Shown piece by piece: positions 1-7,309 of a stretch of 64,000 nucleotides of DNA. Position 1 is the first letter of the stretch. The number at the start of each line of letters is the position of its first letter. Origin of the DNA: JAWLDA01 sp041686855 (GTDB lineage: Bacteria > Bacillota > Limnochordia > DTU080 > RSA5); assembly GCA_041686855.1 (NCBI GenBank), contig JAWLDA010000001.1:496001-560000 (forward strand), in the 5' to 3' direction. The notes beneath the pieces were generated by a model. It worked only from the letters and a program-made list of their open reading frames with translations, had not been told where the DNA came from and ran no database searches. The position numbers and the translations under genes are program-made.

Positions 1-207
1 AAGGGCGTGATGTTACGCACAGCGGCACCGTTGACGCGCACAGTATCTTAAACGCTGTCGGCCAGGCCTGTCTGCAGTTTCACGTACGTACAGACGAGAT
101 CGTCGGCCTCGAAGTCGACCTGGTCGATGAGGGCGACGTGGCCAACAAAGCTCAGCCAAAGACGTAGTTGATGGGGCGCGGCGTCAGGCCTCGCCGCGTC
201 TAGGGCT
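1..207. other. Left edge without an assignable gene
   Basis: Downstream of the ferredoxin stop, the minus strand keeps one open frame from about 200 down to a TAA at 50-48. That frame looks coding in its third positions (many C/G) but has no ATG or GTG start after the ferredoxin. Beyond the TAA the same frame continues to the window edge with equally coding-like codons, and a GTG at 41 could start a gene that leaves the window. I cannot name a product. It may be a gene with a non-standard start, a decayed gene, or the beginning of a gene outside the window. Confidence 0.3.
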
Positions 208-669
208 TCACTCTGCGTAGCGGGCGGACGACGCCAACTGCGGTTTGCGCACCGGGAACGACCGGTTGTCAGGGACAGCAATGGCGTTCTTCGCGCAGAC
301 TTCCTCACACATCGAACAACCGACGCATGATTTGGGATCGACGAGACGTGCAACCCCGTTGAAGTGCCGGTCGTCAAGCTCAAGACAGTCGAAGGGGCAG
401 ATTTCGACACAGAAGTTACACCCTGTACAGAGCTCTTCGATCACTTCGGGTTTGGGCCAGTCCCCGCGCTTTTTAATGCGCTCGGGGGCGACACCCGTCG
501 GATTCTCAATGCACTCGACCGGGCAAACGTAGGTACAAGCGCCACAGTCGATGCAGATGCTTGGATCGATGTGGTGCAGCTCCTTATTCTCACCTGAGAT
601 CGCTTCGACGGGGCACACCTTGGTACAGGCAGTGCACCCGATGCATGTTTGGGTAATCGTGTGTGGCAC
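208..669 (-). CDS. Ferredoxin-like protein with four [4Fe-4S] motifs
   Basis: A 153-residue soluble electron carrier. Four CxxCxxCxxxC motifs are visible at residues 9-19 (CIGCTACTKVC), 39-49 (CIDCGACTYVC), 81-91 (CTGCNFCVEIC) and 115-125 (CVGCSMCEEVC), enough for up to four [4Fe-4S] clusters. The GTG at 669 is chosen over the longer frame opening at 786 because AAGGAAGGCGG lies just upstream and the first motif follows closely. No signal peptide or membrane segment is seen, so it should act in the cytoplasm, passing electrons to an oxidoreductase. Its partner is not recognisable; it may lie left of the window. It is transcribed divergently from the M48 protease gene. Polyferredoxin subunits of formate, aldehyde or hydrogenase-type complexes look like this, so the exact role is open. 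Confidence 0.9.
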   Translation of the reverse strand: MPHTITQTCIGCTACTKVCPVEAISGENKELHHIDPSICIDCGACTYVCPVECIENPTGVAPERIKKRGDWPKPEVIEELCTGCNFCVEICPFDCLELDDRHFNGVARLVDPKSCVGCSMCEEVCAKNAIAVPDNRSFPVRKPQLASSARYAE

Positions 670-860
670 TAGCAGATACCGCCTTCCTTGCCGATCGCTC
701 GTCGACCGGTAGGTGAATAGTCCCGAAGGTTTGGGCTGTGCCCAACTCTCCCGTTTATTATACTGTAACTCTCGGCCCTCCCACAACTTGCAGGAATAAC
801 AGGGGAATCCTCCAAAATTACTATATGACCGCTCCCCAGGATTGCCAAACTCGTCTTCCT

Positions 861-888
861 TTGCCAGCCCTTACTTGAATGTTACAAT
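861..888 (+). promoter_or_regulatory. Sigma-A type promoter for the M48/PHP pair
   Basis: TTGCCA at 861-866 and TACAAT at 883-888 are separated by 16 bases, close to the vegetative consensus. The start point would fall near 895, giving a leader of about 30 bases before the GTG at 925. Confidence 0.6.
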
Positions 889-924
889 GGCACCATCCAT
901 TGGAGCGGTTGGGGGGAGAAGGGA

Positions 925-1797
925 GTGCCAGCGATGCCGGCTAAGCATGTACGCTTATTCGATCTTTCCGCGCTTTTTTGGGTAGCCCTCCTGGTTGCGG
1001 GTCTCTTTTTTTATGGGGGTAAACCCGAAGACGCCCTCGAACGACGACAGTCGTTTCAGCGAGGCGTCGACAACGTATTGGGCAATATGGGACTCTCTGG
1101 ATTGGTCTCGCAGTATGGAGGCGTCTACGAGGATCCCGAGATGACCGAGCGGATTGATACGATCTTTAACACGCTCGTCGTTCAGGCGCAATCCGACCGC
1201 GACGATCTCGAGTACACCATCACACTCCTTGATTCCGATACACCCAATGCGTTTGCTCTTCCCGGTGGGAGCACCTTTATCACACGTGGGCTCGTAGAGC
1301 TTCTTGACGACGATGACGAAATTGCGGGTGTCCTTGGTCACGAGCTCGTTCACACCGTCAAGAGTCACGGATCGTCCTCGTTTGGCCGCGACCTCGGCCT
1401 GTTGCTGGCGTACGACTTCGTGCTGGGACAGGTAGATCCGGAGGAGCGGGCTCGGGCCGCCGAAATCGCCCAGCTTAGCCACGCCCTAATCAGTACAGGG
1501 TACAGTCGATCTGCTGAGAGCGAAGCGGATAAATTTGGCCTCCATTATGCGATCAGGGCCGGTTACCATCCCTTGGGCCTCGTGCGTGCATTACAAAAGA
1601 TCGAGGCGCATCAGCGTGAGGAGCAACCGGCTGGGAGTGGCGACGTCCCGGTCTACTTCCGCACCCACCCGCTCACTGAAGAGCGCGTCCGGGCACTGCG
1701 GTCGGAGGCCCGGGAGCTCGGATACGACGTGTACGTTCCGGGAGACCCGGTAACGGAGGCGCTGCGGCGCATGGAACGAGAGGAGATCGCTCCGTGA
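925..1797 (+). CDS. M48 family membrane-associated metalloprotease
   Basis: A 290-residue zinc protease. One hydrophobic segment (about residues 17-32) anchors it, with the catalytic domain likely outside the cytoplasm. The zinc site HELVH is at 139-143, and the third ligand is E198 in the SRxxExxAD motif typical of M48 (HtpX/Oma1/BepA-like) enzymes. Related proteins degrade misfolded membrane or envelope proteins. GTG 925 has GGGGGAG about seven bases upstream; ATG 934 is an alternative. The stop overlaps the GTG of the PHP phosphatase by four bases (GTGA), so the two are translated as a coupled pair. The protein lacks the TPR tail of BepA. Confidence 0.9.
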   Translation: MPAMPAKHVRLFDLSALFWVALLVAGLFFYGGKPEDALERRQSFQRGVDNVLGNMGLSGLVSQYGGVYEDPEMTERIDTIFNTLVVQAQSDRDDLEYTITLLDSDTPNAFALPGGSTFITRGLVELLDDDDEIAGVLGHELVHTVKSHGSSSFGRDLGLLLAYDFVLGQVDPEERARAAEIAQLSHALISTGYSRSAESEADKFGLHYAIRAGYHPLGLVRALQKIEAHQREEQPAGSGDVPVYFRTHPLTEERVRALRSEARELGYDVYVPGDPVTEALRRMEREEIAP

Positions 1798-2603
1798 TTG
1801 ATCTCCACAGTCACCTTCTACCCGGTATTGACGACGGCGCGGACTCCTGGGAGGAGACCTTGGAGATGGCTCGAGCCGCTCTGGACGACGGCGTCACCTG
1901 CATGGTGGCCACCCCGCACATGATGCCGGACGGGGAGTTCGCCAATCGCTCCCATGGCGTCCTTGCGTTGATCGAGGAGACTAAGGAGCGCCTCGCCAGG
2001 GAGTCGCTTCCCCTTGAGGTCGTTGCCGGTGGGGAGCTGTACATTCATCCCACATTACACGAGGGCGTTCGAGACGGTACATTACTCACCTATGGCAAAG
2101 CTCACAAGTACGCTCTTGTGGAGCTGCCGAGCATCGATGTGCCCCCTTACGCCGAGCGCGTCATCTTTGAGTTGCAGGTGGGTGGCGTGCAACCCATCCT
2201 CGCCCATCCGGAGCGGAATCCCAGCCTGGTTCAGGGGATGGAGCGCTTGGTGGAGTGGGTCGAACGGGGACTACTCCTTCAGGTGAATGCCCGTAGTCTC
2301 TTGGGCGACTCGGGGAGCCGATCTCGACGGTTTGCCGAAGAATTGCTCGAGTGGCGGTTGGTCCACTTTATAGCGAGTGACGCCCACGGCATCAAACGCC
2401 GGCCACCCGGACTCTCCGCTGCCCGTGAGCGCGCAGCCGGCATTGTCGGCCCTCAAATGGCGGAGGCAATGGTGCGGACCAATCCTGCCAGGGTGATTGC
2501 GGGTGAGCCTGTCCATGTCTGGCCTATCGAACGGCCGAAGCGGCAAAGGATGCTGCGGCGACTTTGGGGTCGTTCGAGAGCTCGCGCACACTTTCACCAT
2601 TAG
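1794..2603 (+). CDS. PHP-domain tyrosine phosphatase, CpsB/YwqE type
   Basis: A 269-residue PHP-fold metal-dependent phosphoesterase. The metal-binding residues appear in order: DLHSHLLPG (3-11), TPHMMPDGEF (about 41-50), GELYIHP, LAHPERNPSL and SDAHG near residue 197. This set matches the CpsB/CapC/YwqE family of protein-tyrosine phosphatases that act on BY-kinases controlling capsule and exopolysaccharide synthesis in Bacillota. No capsule or BY-kinase gene is in the window, so its target is unknown. The GTG start overlaps the preceding M48 stop, suggesting translational coupling to an envelope protease. Family assignment is strong; the pathway is inferred. Confidence 0.87.
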   Translation: MIDLHSHLLPGIDDGADSWEETLEMARAALDDGVTCMVATPHMMPDGEFANRSHGVLALIEETKERLARESLPLEVVAGGELYIHPTLHEGVRDGTLLTYGKAHKYALVELPSIDVPPYAERVIFELQVGGVQPILAHPERNPSLVQGMERLVEWVERGLLLQVNARSLLGDSGSRSRRFAEELLEWRLVHFIASDAHGIKRRPPGLSAARERAAGIVGPQMAEAMVRTNPARVIAGEPVHVWPIERPKRQRMLRRLWGRSRARAHFHH

Positions 2604-2613
2604 CCATGCCCAC

Positions 2614-2643
2614 GAAAAAGGAGCGACATGATCTGCCGCTCCT
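2614..2643 (-). terminator. Intrinsic terminator after trxA
   Basis: AGGAGCG at 2619-2625 pairs with CGCTCCT at 2637-2643. On the minus strand the stem is followed by a TTTTT run (2619-2615), the classical terminator layout for the arsR-trxA transcript. It also lies just beyond the PHP gene stop and could act in both directions. Confidence 0.75.
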
Positions 2644-2696
2644 AGAATGGATCTCACGAGGCCATCGCGCCCAGCCTCGGATTGGTACTCGGTGTT

Positions 2697-3014
2697 CTAG
2701 AGTGCGCCGTCGAGCTTTTGGGTCAACGTCTCTTTGGACTGAAGCCCCACCAGGGTATCGATCAACTCGCCATCCTTAAAGAGAAGGAGTGTGGGGATGC
2801 CCTGAATGCCGAATCTCCCAGCCGTTTGCGGGTTCTCATCGACGTTGAGCTTGACGACGTTTACTTTGCCGGCATACTCTTCGGCCAGATCCTCGACGAT
2901 CGGACCGAGACGACGGCACGGGCCACACCAGGGGGCCCAAAAGTCGACGAGTGAGACGCCTTGCGCGTTGATGATCTCTGCGTCAAACGTTTGGTCGGTA
3001 ACGGACTTTGCCAT
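2697..3014 (-). CDS. trxA: Thioredoxin
   Basis: A 105-residue classical cytoplasmic thioredoxin that reduces protein disulfides. The redox site WCGPC has its cysteines at 30 and 33, the buried aspartate is in LVDFWAPWC, and the cis-proline loop reads GIPT. Length and domain match the family exactly. AGGAGG lies nine bases before the ATG at 3014. It follows the ArsR-type regulator by about 50 bases and ends at a clear terminator, so the two probably form one transcript driven by the promoter at 3389-3417. Pairing with an ArsR regulator suggests metal- or redox-responsive expression; this is inference. Confidence 0.96.
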   Translation of the reverse strand: MAKSVTDQTFDAEIINAQGVSLVDFWAPWCGPCRRLGPIVEDLAEEYAGKVNVVKLNVDENPQTAGRFGIQGIPTLLLFKDGELIDTLVGLQSKETLTQKLDGAL

Positions 3015-3062
3015 GTGAATTCCTCCTAGTGGTGTTCGGTCACGTGCGGTTGCCGAAGGTTA

Positions 3063-3338
3063 TCAGAGGCTGACGAACTGCTCTTTTAACTCGGCCAGAC
3101 GCGGGCGGTTTACGCGGTAACAGGTCGCAGTCCCGCGCTCCTCGGCAACGATCAGACCCGCGTCTTTCAAGGTTTTGAGGTGGTGGGAGACCGTCGATTG
3201 AGAGAGTGAGAAGAGCTTAACGATATCCCCGCAGTACCGCTCTTGCTCGCCGAGGACGCGAAGCATCTCGAGACGGATCGGGCTTCCGAGCGCTCGCATC
3301 GTAGAGGCCATAACGTCAAGTCGCCTGTCGTAAGGCAT
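3063..3338 (-). CDS. ArsR/SmtB family transcriptional regulator
   Basis: A 91-residue winged-helix repressor. The recognition helix region reads LSQSTVSHHLKTLKDAGLI and the wing holds the usual R-x-G-T-x-x-x-Y-R pattern. The two cysteines (in RYCGD and TATCYRV) are not in the ELCVCDL metal motif, so the ligand is not predictable. Start ATG 3338 is preferred over an in-frame TTG at 3377 for two reasons: the promoter places the RNA start about five bases from that TTG, and GGCGGGAG precedes the ATG. It is upstream of and probably co-transcribed with trxA and may repress its own promoter. Confidence 0.85.
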   Translation of the reverse strand: MPYDRRLDVMASTMRALGSPIRLEMLRVLGEQERYCGDIVKLFSLSQSTVSHHLKTLKDAGLIVAEERGTATCYRVNRPRLAELKEQFVSL

Positions 3339-3370
3339 CCCACTCCCGCCTTTACTCACGGTCTGTTTTA

Positions 3371-3417
3371 TCGACAACCTTCGATGATAGGTTACCAGTC
3401 ACATAACTTTTTGTCAA
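3371..3417 (-). promoter_or_regulatory. arsR-trxA promoter with candidate ArsR operator
   Basis: On the minus strand TTGACA (3417-3412) and TAACCT (3394-3389) are 17 bases apart. Overlapping the expected start point is an imperfect dyad, ATCGA-N6-TCGAT, within 3371-3387, a plausible operator for the ArsR-type regulator it precedes. The operator role is inference from position and symmetry. Confidence 0.6.
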
Positions 3418-3432
3418 TCTTAGTCTCACCCT

Positions 3433-5709
3433 CTACGAAGAGCTTACTTTGCGCCGCTGAGCGGCGTCGACGGCCAAATAGAGGGTGACCAACGCCGGCC
3501 AGAGCAACAACATGGCCGCGGCCACAATGCCGGAATCGTTAAAAACAAGTGCTACCAGTGCGCTCACCAGCGAGACCCGGGTCATTCGCACGAGCGACGG
3601 ATGTAGCCTCTCCAGGGTCCGTGAGAGCCAGTTTGGCCAAAGGAAAAGGAAGCCTAGTAAGCTGAGTGAGAGAATCGCGACGCGACTCCACACGGTCAAA
3701 CGGATCAGCTTGGCGTTGACGGCTACTTTGCGAGCGACGATATCCCATAGAGGATCCGCGCCCTTCTCCGCAACGCGGCCGACCGTCTGTCCGAGGTGAG
3801 ACGCGTCTCTCGGGGAAATCCAAAAGTCAACAATCCCCACGATGACGAGCACCGCGGCGATCAACGCAGCCCACATAAGGCCCCGGCCCAGTGTGATCCT
3901 TCGTCCTCGTAAGAGGAGATACGCGGCCACGGCGGTCGAGCCGGCAGTGATGGCTCCACCGACGTTTATCCCGAGTCGGGGATGTAACAGGAGAGCGGCG
4001 ACTGCCGTAAAGACGACGCTCGGCCAGATGAAACGGGCAGCCTGATAAGACGACCGACTGTTCTTTTCAAAGGAAGCGGTGCCAAGTAACAGGGCAACGC
4101 TGATCAAGGTCGCGCCCATGAGTGTGCCCATGTACTCGTTGCCGACACCGTAATAGCGAGATCCAGCGATCGGATCGTAGCCCAACAAGCTTCCTTGCTG
4201 CAGGGGAGCGCCAGTGAGAATATCCCCGATCAGAAGAAGGGACGTAGCGATGGCGACGGCGCCCATGGCTCCCCACGGATGACGGCGGCCGACGAGCGCA
4301 GAGAGCAGCGTAACGGCAAGGAGGAGCCCGGCGATCCGAAGTGCCGTGACGTACAACGTTCCGGGTGTGAAGCCCGAGACGAGAAGGAGTGTTACGGGGA
4401 ACGCGGCCAGGGCGACCATAAGGAGCTTCCAAAGAGTGTTGCGCCGTGGGTTCCACGCCACATAGCCCCGGTTTACGGCCAGTACCAGGGCGACCCCCAC
4501 CGCCATGCTGCCGAGGACGAGAAAGAAGTAACTCTGTATGACGGGGAGGCGCTGAAGGTGTACCGCGCGGATGGATTGGTACTGACGGATGAGTTCTGGC
4601 AGCGTATTGCCGTTGGGTCGTACACGCCACGGCGCCCCTGCGGCTTCGCTGGGTACAGAAAGGTCCAGGTCGCTCAGGAGACTCGGCAGGAAGTCCGCAT
4701 TGGTGACGATACCGTTTCGGCGTGTCGTCGCGGACGTCAGGGTTCCTGGGGAATCTTTCTGCCACCGAAAGAGCGGCGTCACCAGAATGCCGAGACGACC
4801 GAATCGCTTCGCCGGCGACGGTGAGAGCAGATAGACAGTGATCGGTTCCCCGTCAATCTCGCTGACGCTCTCGAGCACGTCGTCTACAAATTTGGCAATA
4901 CGCTGGAGTGTCTGGCGACGGAGCTCGACTCCCCGCGGGGGCTGGATGTACGGTGCTATCGCCTCTAACCGTGCAAGGTCCGGCAGGTCGACGACAATGA
5001 GGTGCGCCCTAGGAATTGTCTCCAAGAGCGCGGCGCGGATCCCGTCGTAATTGGTACGCATTCCTGTCGGCCAATCGGGATCGTTCACAAGCGTATCGGG
5101 GTCGAGACGGGCGATGTCGATGGTGCCGGCCTCGTTCATTGCGAGGAGCGCGCCCAAGCGTTCGCGCTCGCTTGGAGTGTCCCCGGTGCCAATCAGCGCC
5201 GTTCTCATCCCGGCATCGGCGACTCTCTGCCCGAGGATTCCTGCAAGAGTGGACTCGGCCCCATACGAGCTCCGGAGTTGCCCGATTCCCAAGTGAACGG
5301 CTTGGCCAACAGCCTGGGCGCCCGTCAAACTCTCATACACGTCCCGCGCGCGGCGGCCTTGATAGATTTCGGTAGGGGCGAATGCATGCCCACTCCAGGA
5401 CGGCGCGACCGCCCGCCGGCCTACCGCCAACGACATGTATCCGTTGGCCGAGTCGGCGCTACCGGCGGTGCGGACATTCATGAGGGCCGTGGCGCCAAGA
5501 CGAGCTCGTTCGTACAAGGGGCGCGTCGCCTCGTCGAATTCCACGAGATCTTCGACGGCGAGTTTGTCCACAACGAGGAGAACGGCGCGCGCCGCCTCGG
5601 CGGGAGCGCTCATGAAGACGAGACTTCCGGCGATACACGCGACGATGCATGCGGCGATGATGCTACGTGGGAGACCGACCTCGATGCATGGGGCGATCCG
5701 CGTCGTCAC
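3433..5709 (-). CDS. Membrane protein with alkaline-phosphatase-like ectodomain
   Basis: A 758-residue protein. A hydrophobic export segment (about residues 15-40) leads to a ~360-residue extracytoplasmic part resembling a degenerate alkaline-phosphatase/phosphomutase fold: VLLVVDKLAVEDL opening strand, SADSANGYMSLAVGRRA, and an HLIVVDLPDLAR strand. At least ten membrane helices follow in the C-terminal half. I chose GTG 5709 because GGAAGAGG precedes it and it overlaps the lipid kinase stop by four bases (GTGA); the longer upstream frame only reads through the kinase gene. Coupling to a diacylglycerol kinase hints at a role in lipid or polymer-linked envelope chemistry. The substrate is unknown and catalytic residues are not certain. 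Confidence 0.75.
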   Translation of the reverse strand: MTTRIAPCIEVGLPRSIIAACIVACIAGSLVFMSAPAEAARAVLLVVDKLAVEDLVEFDEATRPLYERARLGATALMNVRTAGSADSANGYMSLAVGRRAVAPSWSGHAFAPTEIYQGRRARDVYESLTGAQAVGQAVHLGIGQLRSSYGAESTLAGILGQRVADAGMRTALIGTGDTPSERERLGALLAMNEAGTIDIARLDPDTLVNDPDWPTGMRTNYDGIRAALLETIPRAHLIVVDLPDLARLEAIAPYIQPPRGVELRRQTLQRIAKFVDDVLESVSEIDGEPITVYLLSPSPAKRFGRLGILVTPLFRWQKDSPGTLTSATTRRNGIVTNADFLPSLLSDLDLSVPSEAAGAPWRVRPNGNTLPELIRQYQSIRAVHLQRLPVIQSYFFLVLGSMAVGVALVLAVNRGYVAWNPRRNTLWKLLMVALAAFPVTLLLVSGFTPGTLYVTALRIAGLLLAVTLLSALVGRRHPWGAMGAVAIATSLLLIGDILTGAPLQQGSLLGYDPIAGSRYYGVGNEYMGTLMGATLISVALLLGTASFEKNSRSSYQAARFIWPSVVFTAVAALLLHPRLGINVGGAITAGSTAVAAYLLLRGRRITLGRGLMWAALIAAVLVIVGIVDFWISPRDASHLGQTVGRVAEKGADPLWDIVARKVAVNAKLIRLTVWSRVAILSLSLLGFLFLWPNWLSRTLERLHPSLVRMTRVSLVSALVALVFNDSGIVAAAMLLLWPALVTLYLAVDAAQRRKVSSS

Positions 5710-6647
5710 GGCGACGCCTCTTCCGGCGACTCTGGCCGACGCCTCCTCCAAATACTCGTCACTTTGCTCGACGTCCATACGCCAGGTGGGACAAGCACCG
5801 CGAGGGCGCGATGGTTCATCGTGATCTGGGCCGGGAGATGCGAGACGGATTGCCCGTCGGCCACGATTGGGATGTGGTTGGGCCCGTCGATGGTGATCGA
5901 GTGGGCCTTGGCGTAGTGGAACTTGCGCTGCCGTATGTGCGTGCCTCGAAAGAGGCGGGAGAGCGCCAAAACTGCCTCCGCTCGCCTGAGATCCCCGGCG
6001 ATGCAAACGTCGAGGAGACCATCGTCACAGTGGGCTCGCGGGCAGACGTTGAGTCCGCCGCTGAAGTAGCGTCCGTTGCCGATGGCTAGTAGAAAGACTT
6101 TGCCGCGGCTCTCCTCGCCGTCAAGAGAGATGGAGAGCTCCGGAGCTTGGTAGCGAGGCAGCGAGAGGACGACTTGGAAAAGATCGACGACGGAGATCCG
6201 CTTAGCGAAGCGCTGGGTGCTGCGCGCCATCTCCACGCCGTGGCCGATCCCCAACGCGCTGAGGAAGGGGATGCCGTTCACTTCGGGGACGTCGATCTCT
6301 CGATGTTCGGCTCGTGTGAGCTGCTCGATCGCCTCAAAGGGAGAGGCGGAGATGCCTACGGAGCGGGCGAAGTCGTTACACGCCCCGGTTGGGATGATGC
6401 CTACCGGTACGTGCCGTGCCAGCCCGGCCACGCACTCTGTCACCGTCCCGTCGCCGCCGACGACGACCACGGTCGCGTCGGTAGGGGCCCGGCCGGCCAA
6501 GAGCGTCGCGTGCCTGGGACCGGCGGTCCGCTTCCACGAGTACTCAACGTTGGATGCGTCGAGTCGTCGTTGCAAAGCTGGCCAAAGGCGTTCGGTTCGT
6601 CCGCCGCCGGCCTTGGGATTCACAATAATAAAGTAGGGACCGTTCAC
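5706..6647 (-). CDS. Diacylglycerol kinase family lipid kinase
   Basis: A 313-residue DagK/YegS/BmrU-type kinase that phosphorylates a lipid (diacylglycerol or related) at the membrane with ATP. The nucleotide motifs are clear: IIVNPKAGGG near the start, VVGGDGTVTE in the middle of the catalytic domain, and IIPTGACNDFARSVGI. The C-terminal beta-sandwich domain follows with NGRYFSGGL and the DGLLDV motif. GTG 6647 is preferred, with GGGAG ten bases upstream; a TTG at 6686 has no ribosome site. It is translationally coupled to the large membrane protein downstream. Confidence 0.9.
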   Translation of the reverse strand: MNGPYFIIVNPKAGGGRTERLWPALQRRLDASNVEYSWKRTAGPRHATLLAGRAPTDATVVVVGGDGTVTECVAGLARHVPVGIIPTGACNDFARSVGISASPFEAIEQLTRAEHREIDVPEVNGIPFLSALGIGHGVEMARSTQRFAKRISVVDLFQVVLSLPRYQAPELSISLDGEESRGKVFLLAIGNGRYFSGGLNVCPRAHCDDGLLDVCIAGDLRRAEAVLALSRLFRGTHIRQRKFHYAKAHSITIDGPNHIPIVADGQSVSHLPAQITMNHRALAVLVPPGVWTSSKVTSIWRRRRPESPEEASP

Positions 6648-6712
6648 TTGGGCATCGCTCCCGTCGTCAGAGTGTAAGGTCTCCAACGACGGGCGCGCCC
6701 ATGCGGGGGCTG

Positions 6713-7096
6713 CTACTTCCGTTCGAGCAACTCGATCTCGTAACCGTCAGGATCGTCTACAAAGGCCATCTTCCGGCCGTCACGAAATTTTTCCCGCCAG
6801 CCGTCCGGCCAGATTTCGATCCCTTTTTTCTCGAGTTGATCGCAGAATGCGATCAGATCCGGCACGCCAATGGCGAAGTGCATCAAGTCCTCGGGGACGT
6901 TTAGTTCGTAATCGTCCGAGTAGGTCAGCTCTAAGGTGTGTTCGTTCCCGGGCATGCTTAAGTGGACGATTTGATTTCCGGCCGGAGAGCGGTCACTGCG
7001 GCTCTTCACTTCGAAGCCGAAATTGTCACAGTAAAACGCGATGGAACGCTCAAGGTCGCTCACTCGGACACGGGTGTGCAGAAATTTGTAGGTCAT
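6713..7096 (-). CDS. Glyoxalase/VOC family protein (lactoylglutathione lyase-like)
   Basis: A 127-residue vicinal-oxygen-chelate fold protein with two beta-alpha-beta-beta-beta halves. Metal ligand candidates match glyoxalase I: H7 in FLHTRVRV, the glutamate in HTLELTY, a histidine in MHFAIGV and the glutamate in YEIELLERK at the C-terminus. The final FVDDPDGYEIELLE motif is typical of GloA. ATG 7096 has GAGGAGGAG upstream; the longer frame to 7189 has none. It would detoxify methylglyoxal or act on a related thiol adduct. Bacteria of this type may use a thiol other than glutathione. It is separated from the kinase gene by about 65 bases and may be co-transcribed with it. Confidence 0.88.
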   Translation of the reverse strand: MTYKFLHTRVRVSDLERSIAFYCDNFGFEVKSRSDRSPAGNQIVHLSMPGNEHTLELTYSDDYELNVPEDLMHFAIGVPDLIAFCDQLEKKGIEIWPDGWREKFRDGRKMAFVDDPDGYEIELLERK

Positions 7097-7217
7097 GCTG
7101 CTCCTCCTCAAACTTTCCTGGTGATCGCTTAAGGCTGCGGGAATTTTCGCCTCCCTACGTGTTCCAGCCTGCCAAAATAGATCCTCCATTGTCGCGGGTC
7201 GTCACCTTGTGCGCGGT

Positions 7218-7245
7218 TTGAATCGTGGTACGCTAAGTGTAAGAT
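7218..7245 (+). promoter_or_regulatory. Sigma-A type promoter for the vanW gene
   Basis: TTGAAT (7218-7223) and TAAGAT (7240-7245) are 16 bases apart, giving a start near 7252 and a leader of about 58 bases to ATG 7310. Confidence 0.55.
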
Positions 7246-7309
7246 GAGCTTAGAGCAGCTATAACGAAGATTGGAATGTGAACGTCGGGGGAGAAGGAGT
7301 TGTTCGGCA

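Noticed and set aside
48..50. Selenocysteine recoding at the left-edge stop
   Set aside because: The codon is TAA, not TGA, so the selenocysteine explanation does not apply.
3339..3377. Longer ArsR start at TTG 3377
   Set aside because: The promoter places the RNA start within about five bases of it and there is no ribosome site; ATG 3338 has one.
5002..5916. 304-residue plus-strand frame opposite the membrane phosphatase-like gene
   Set aside because: It covers two overlapping minus-strand genes with clear motifs and has no domain of its own.
5710..6006. N-terminal extension of the 758-residue membrane protein up to 6006
   Set aside because: It lies wholly inside the lipid kinase gene, is low-complexity basic sequence, and a GTG with a good ribosome site exists at 5709.
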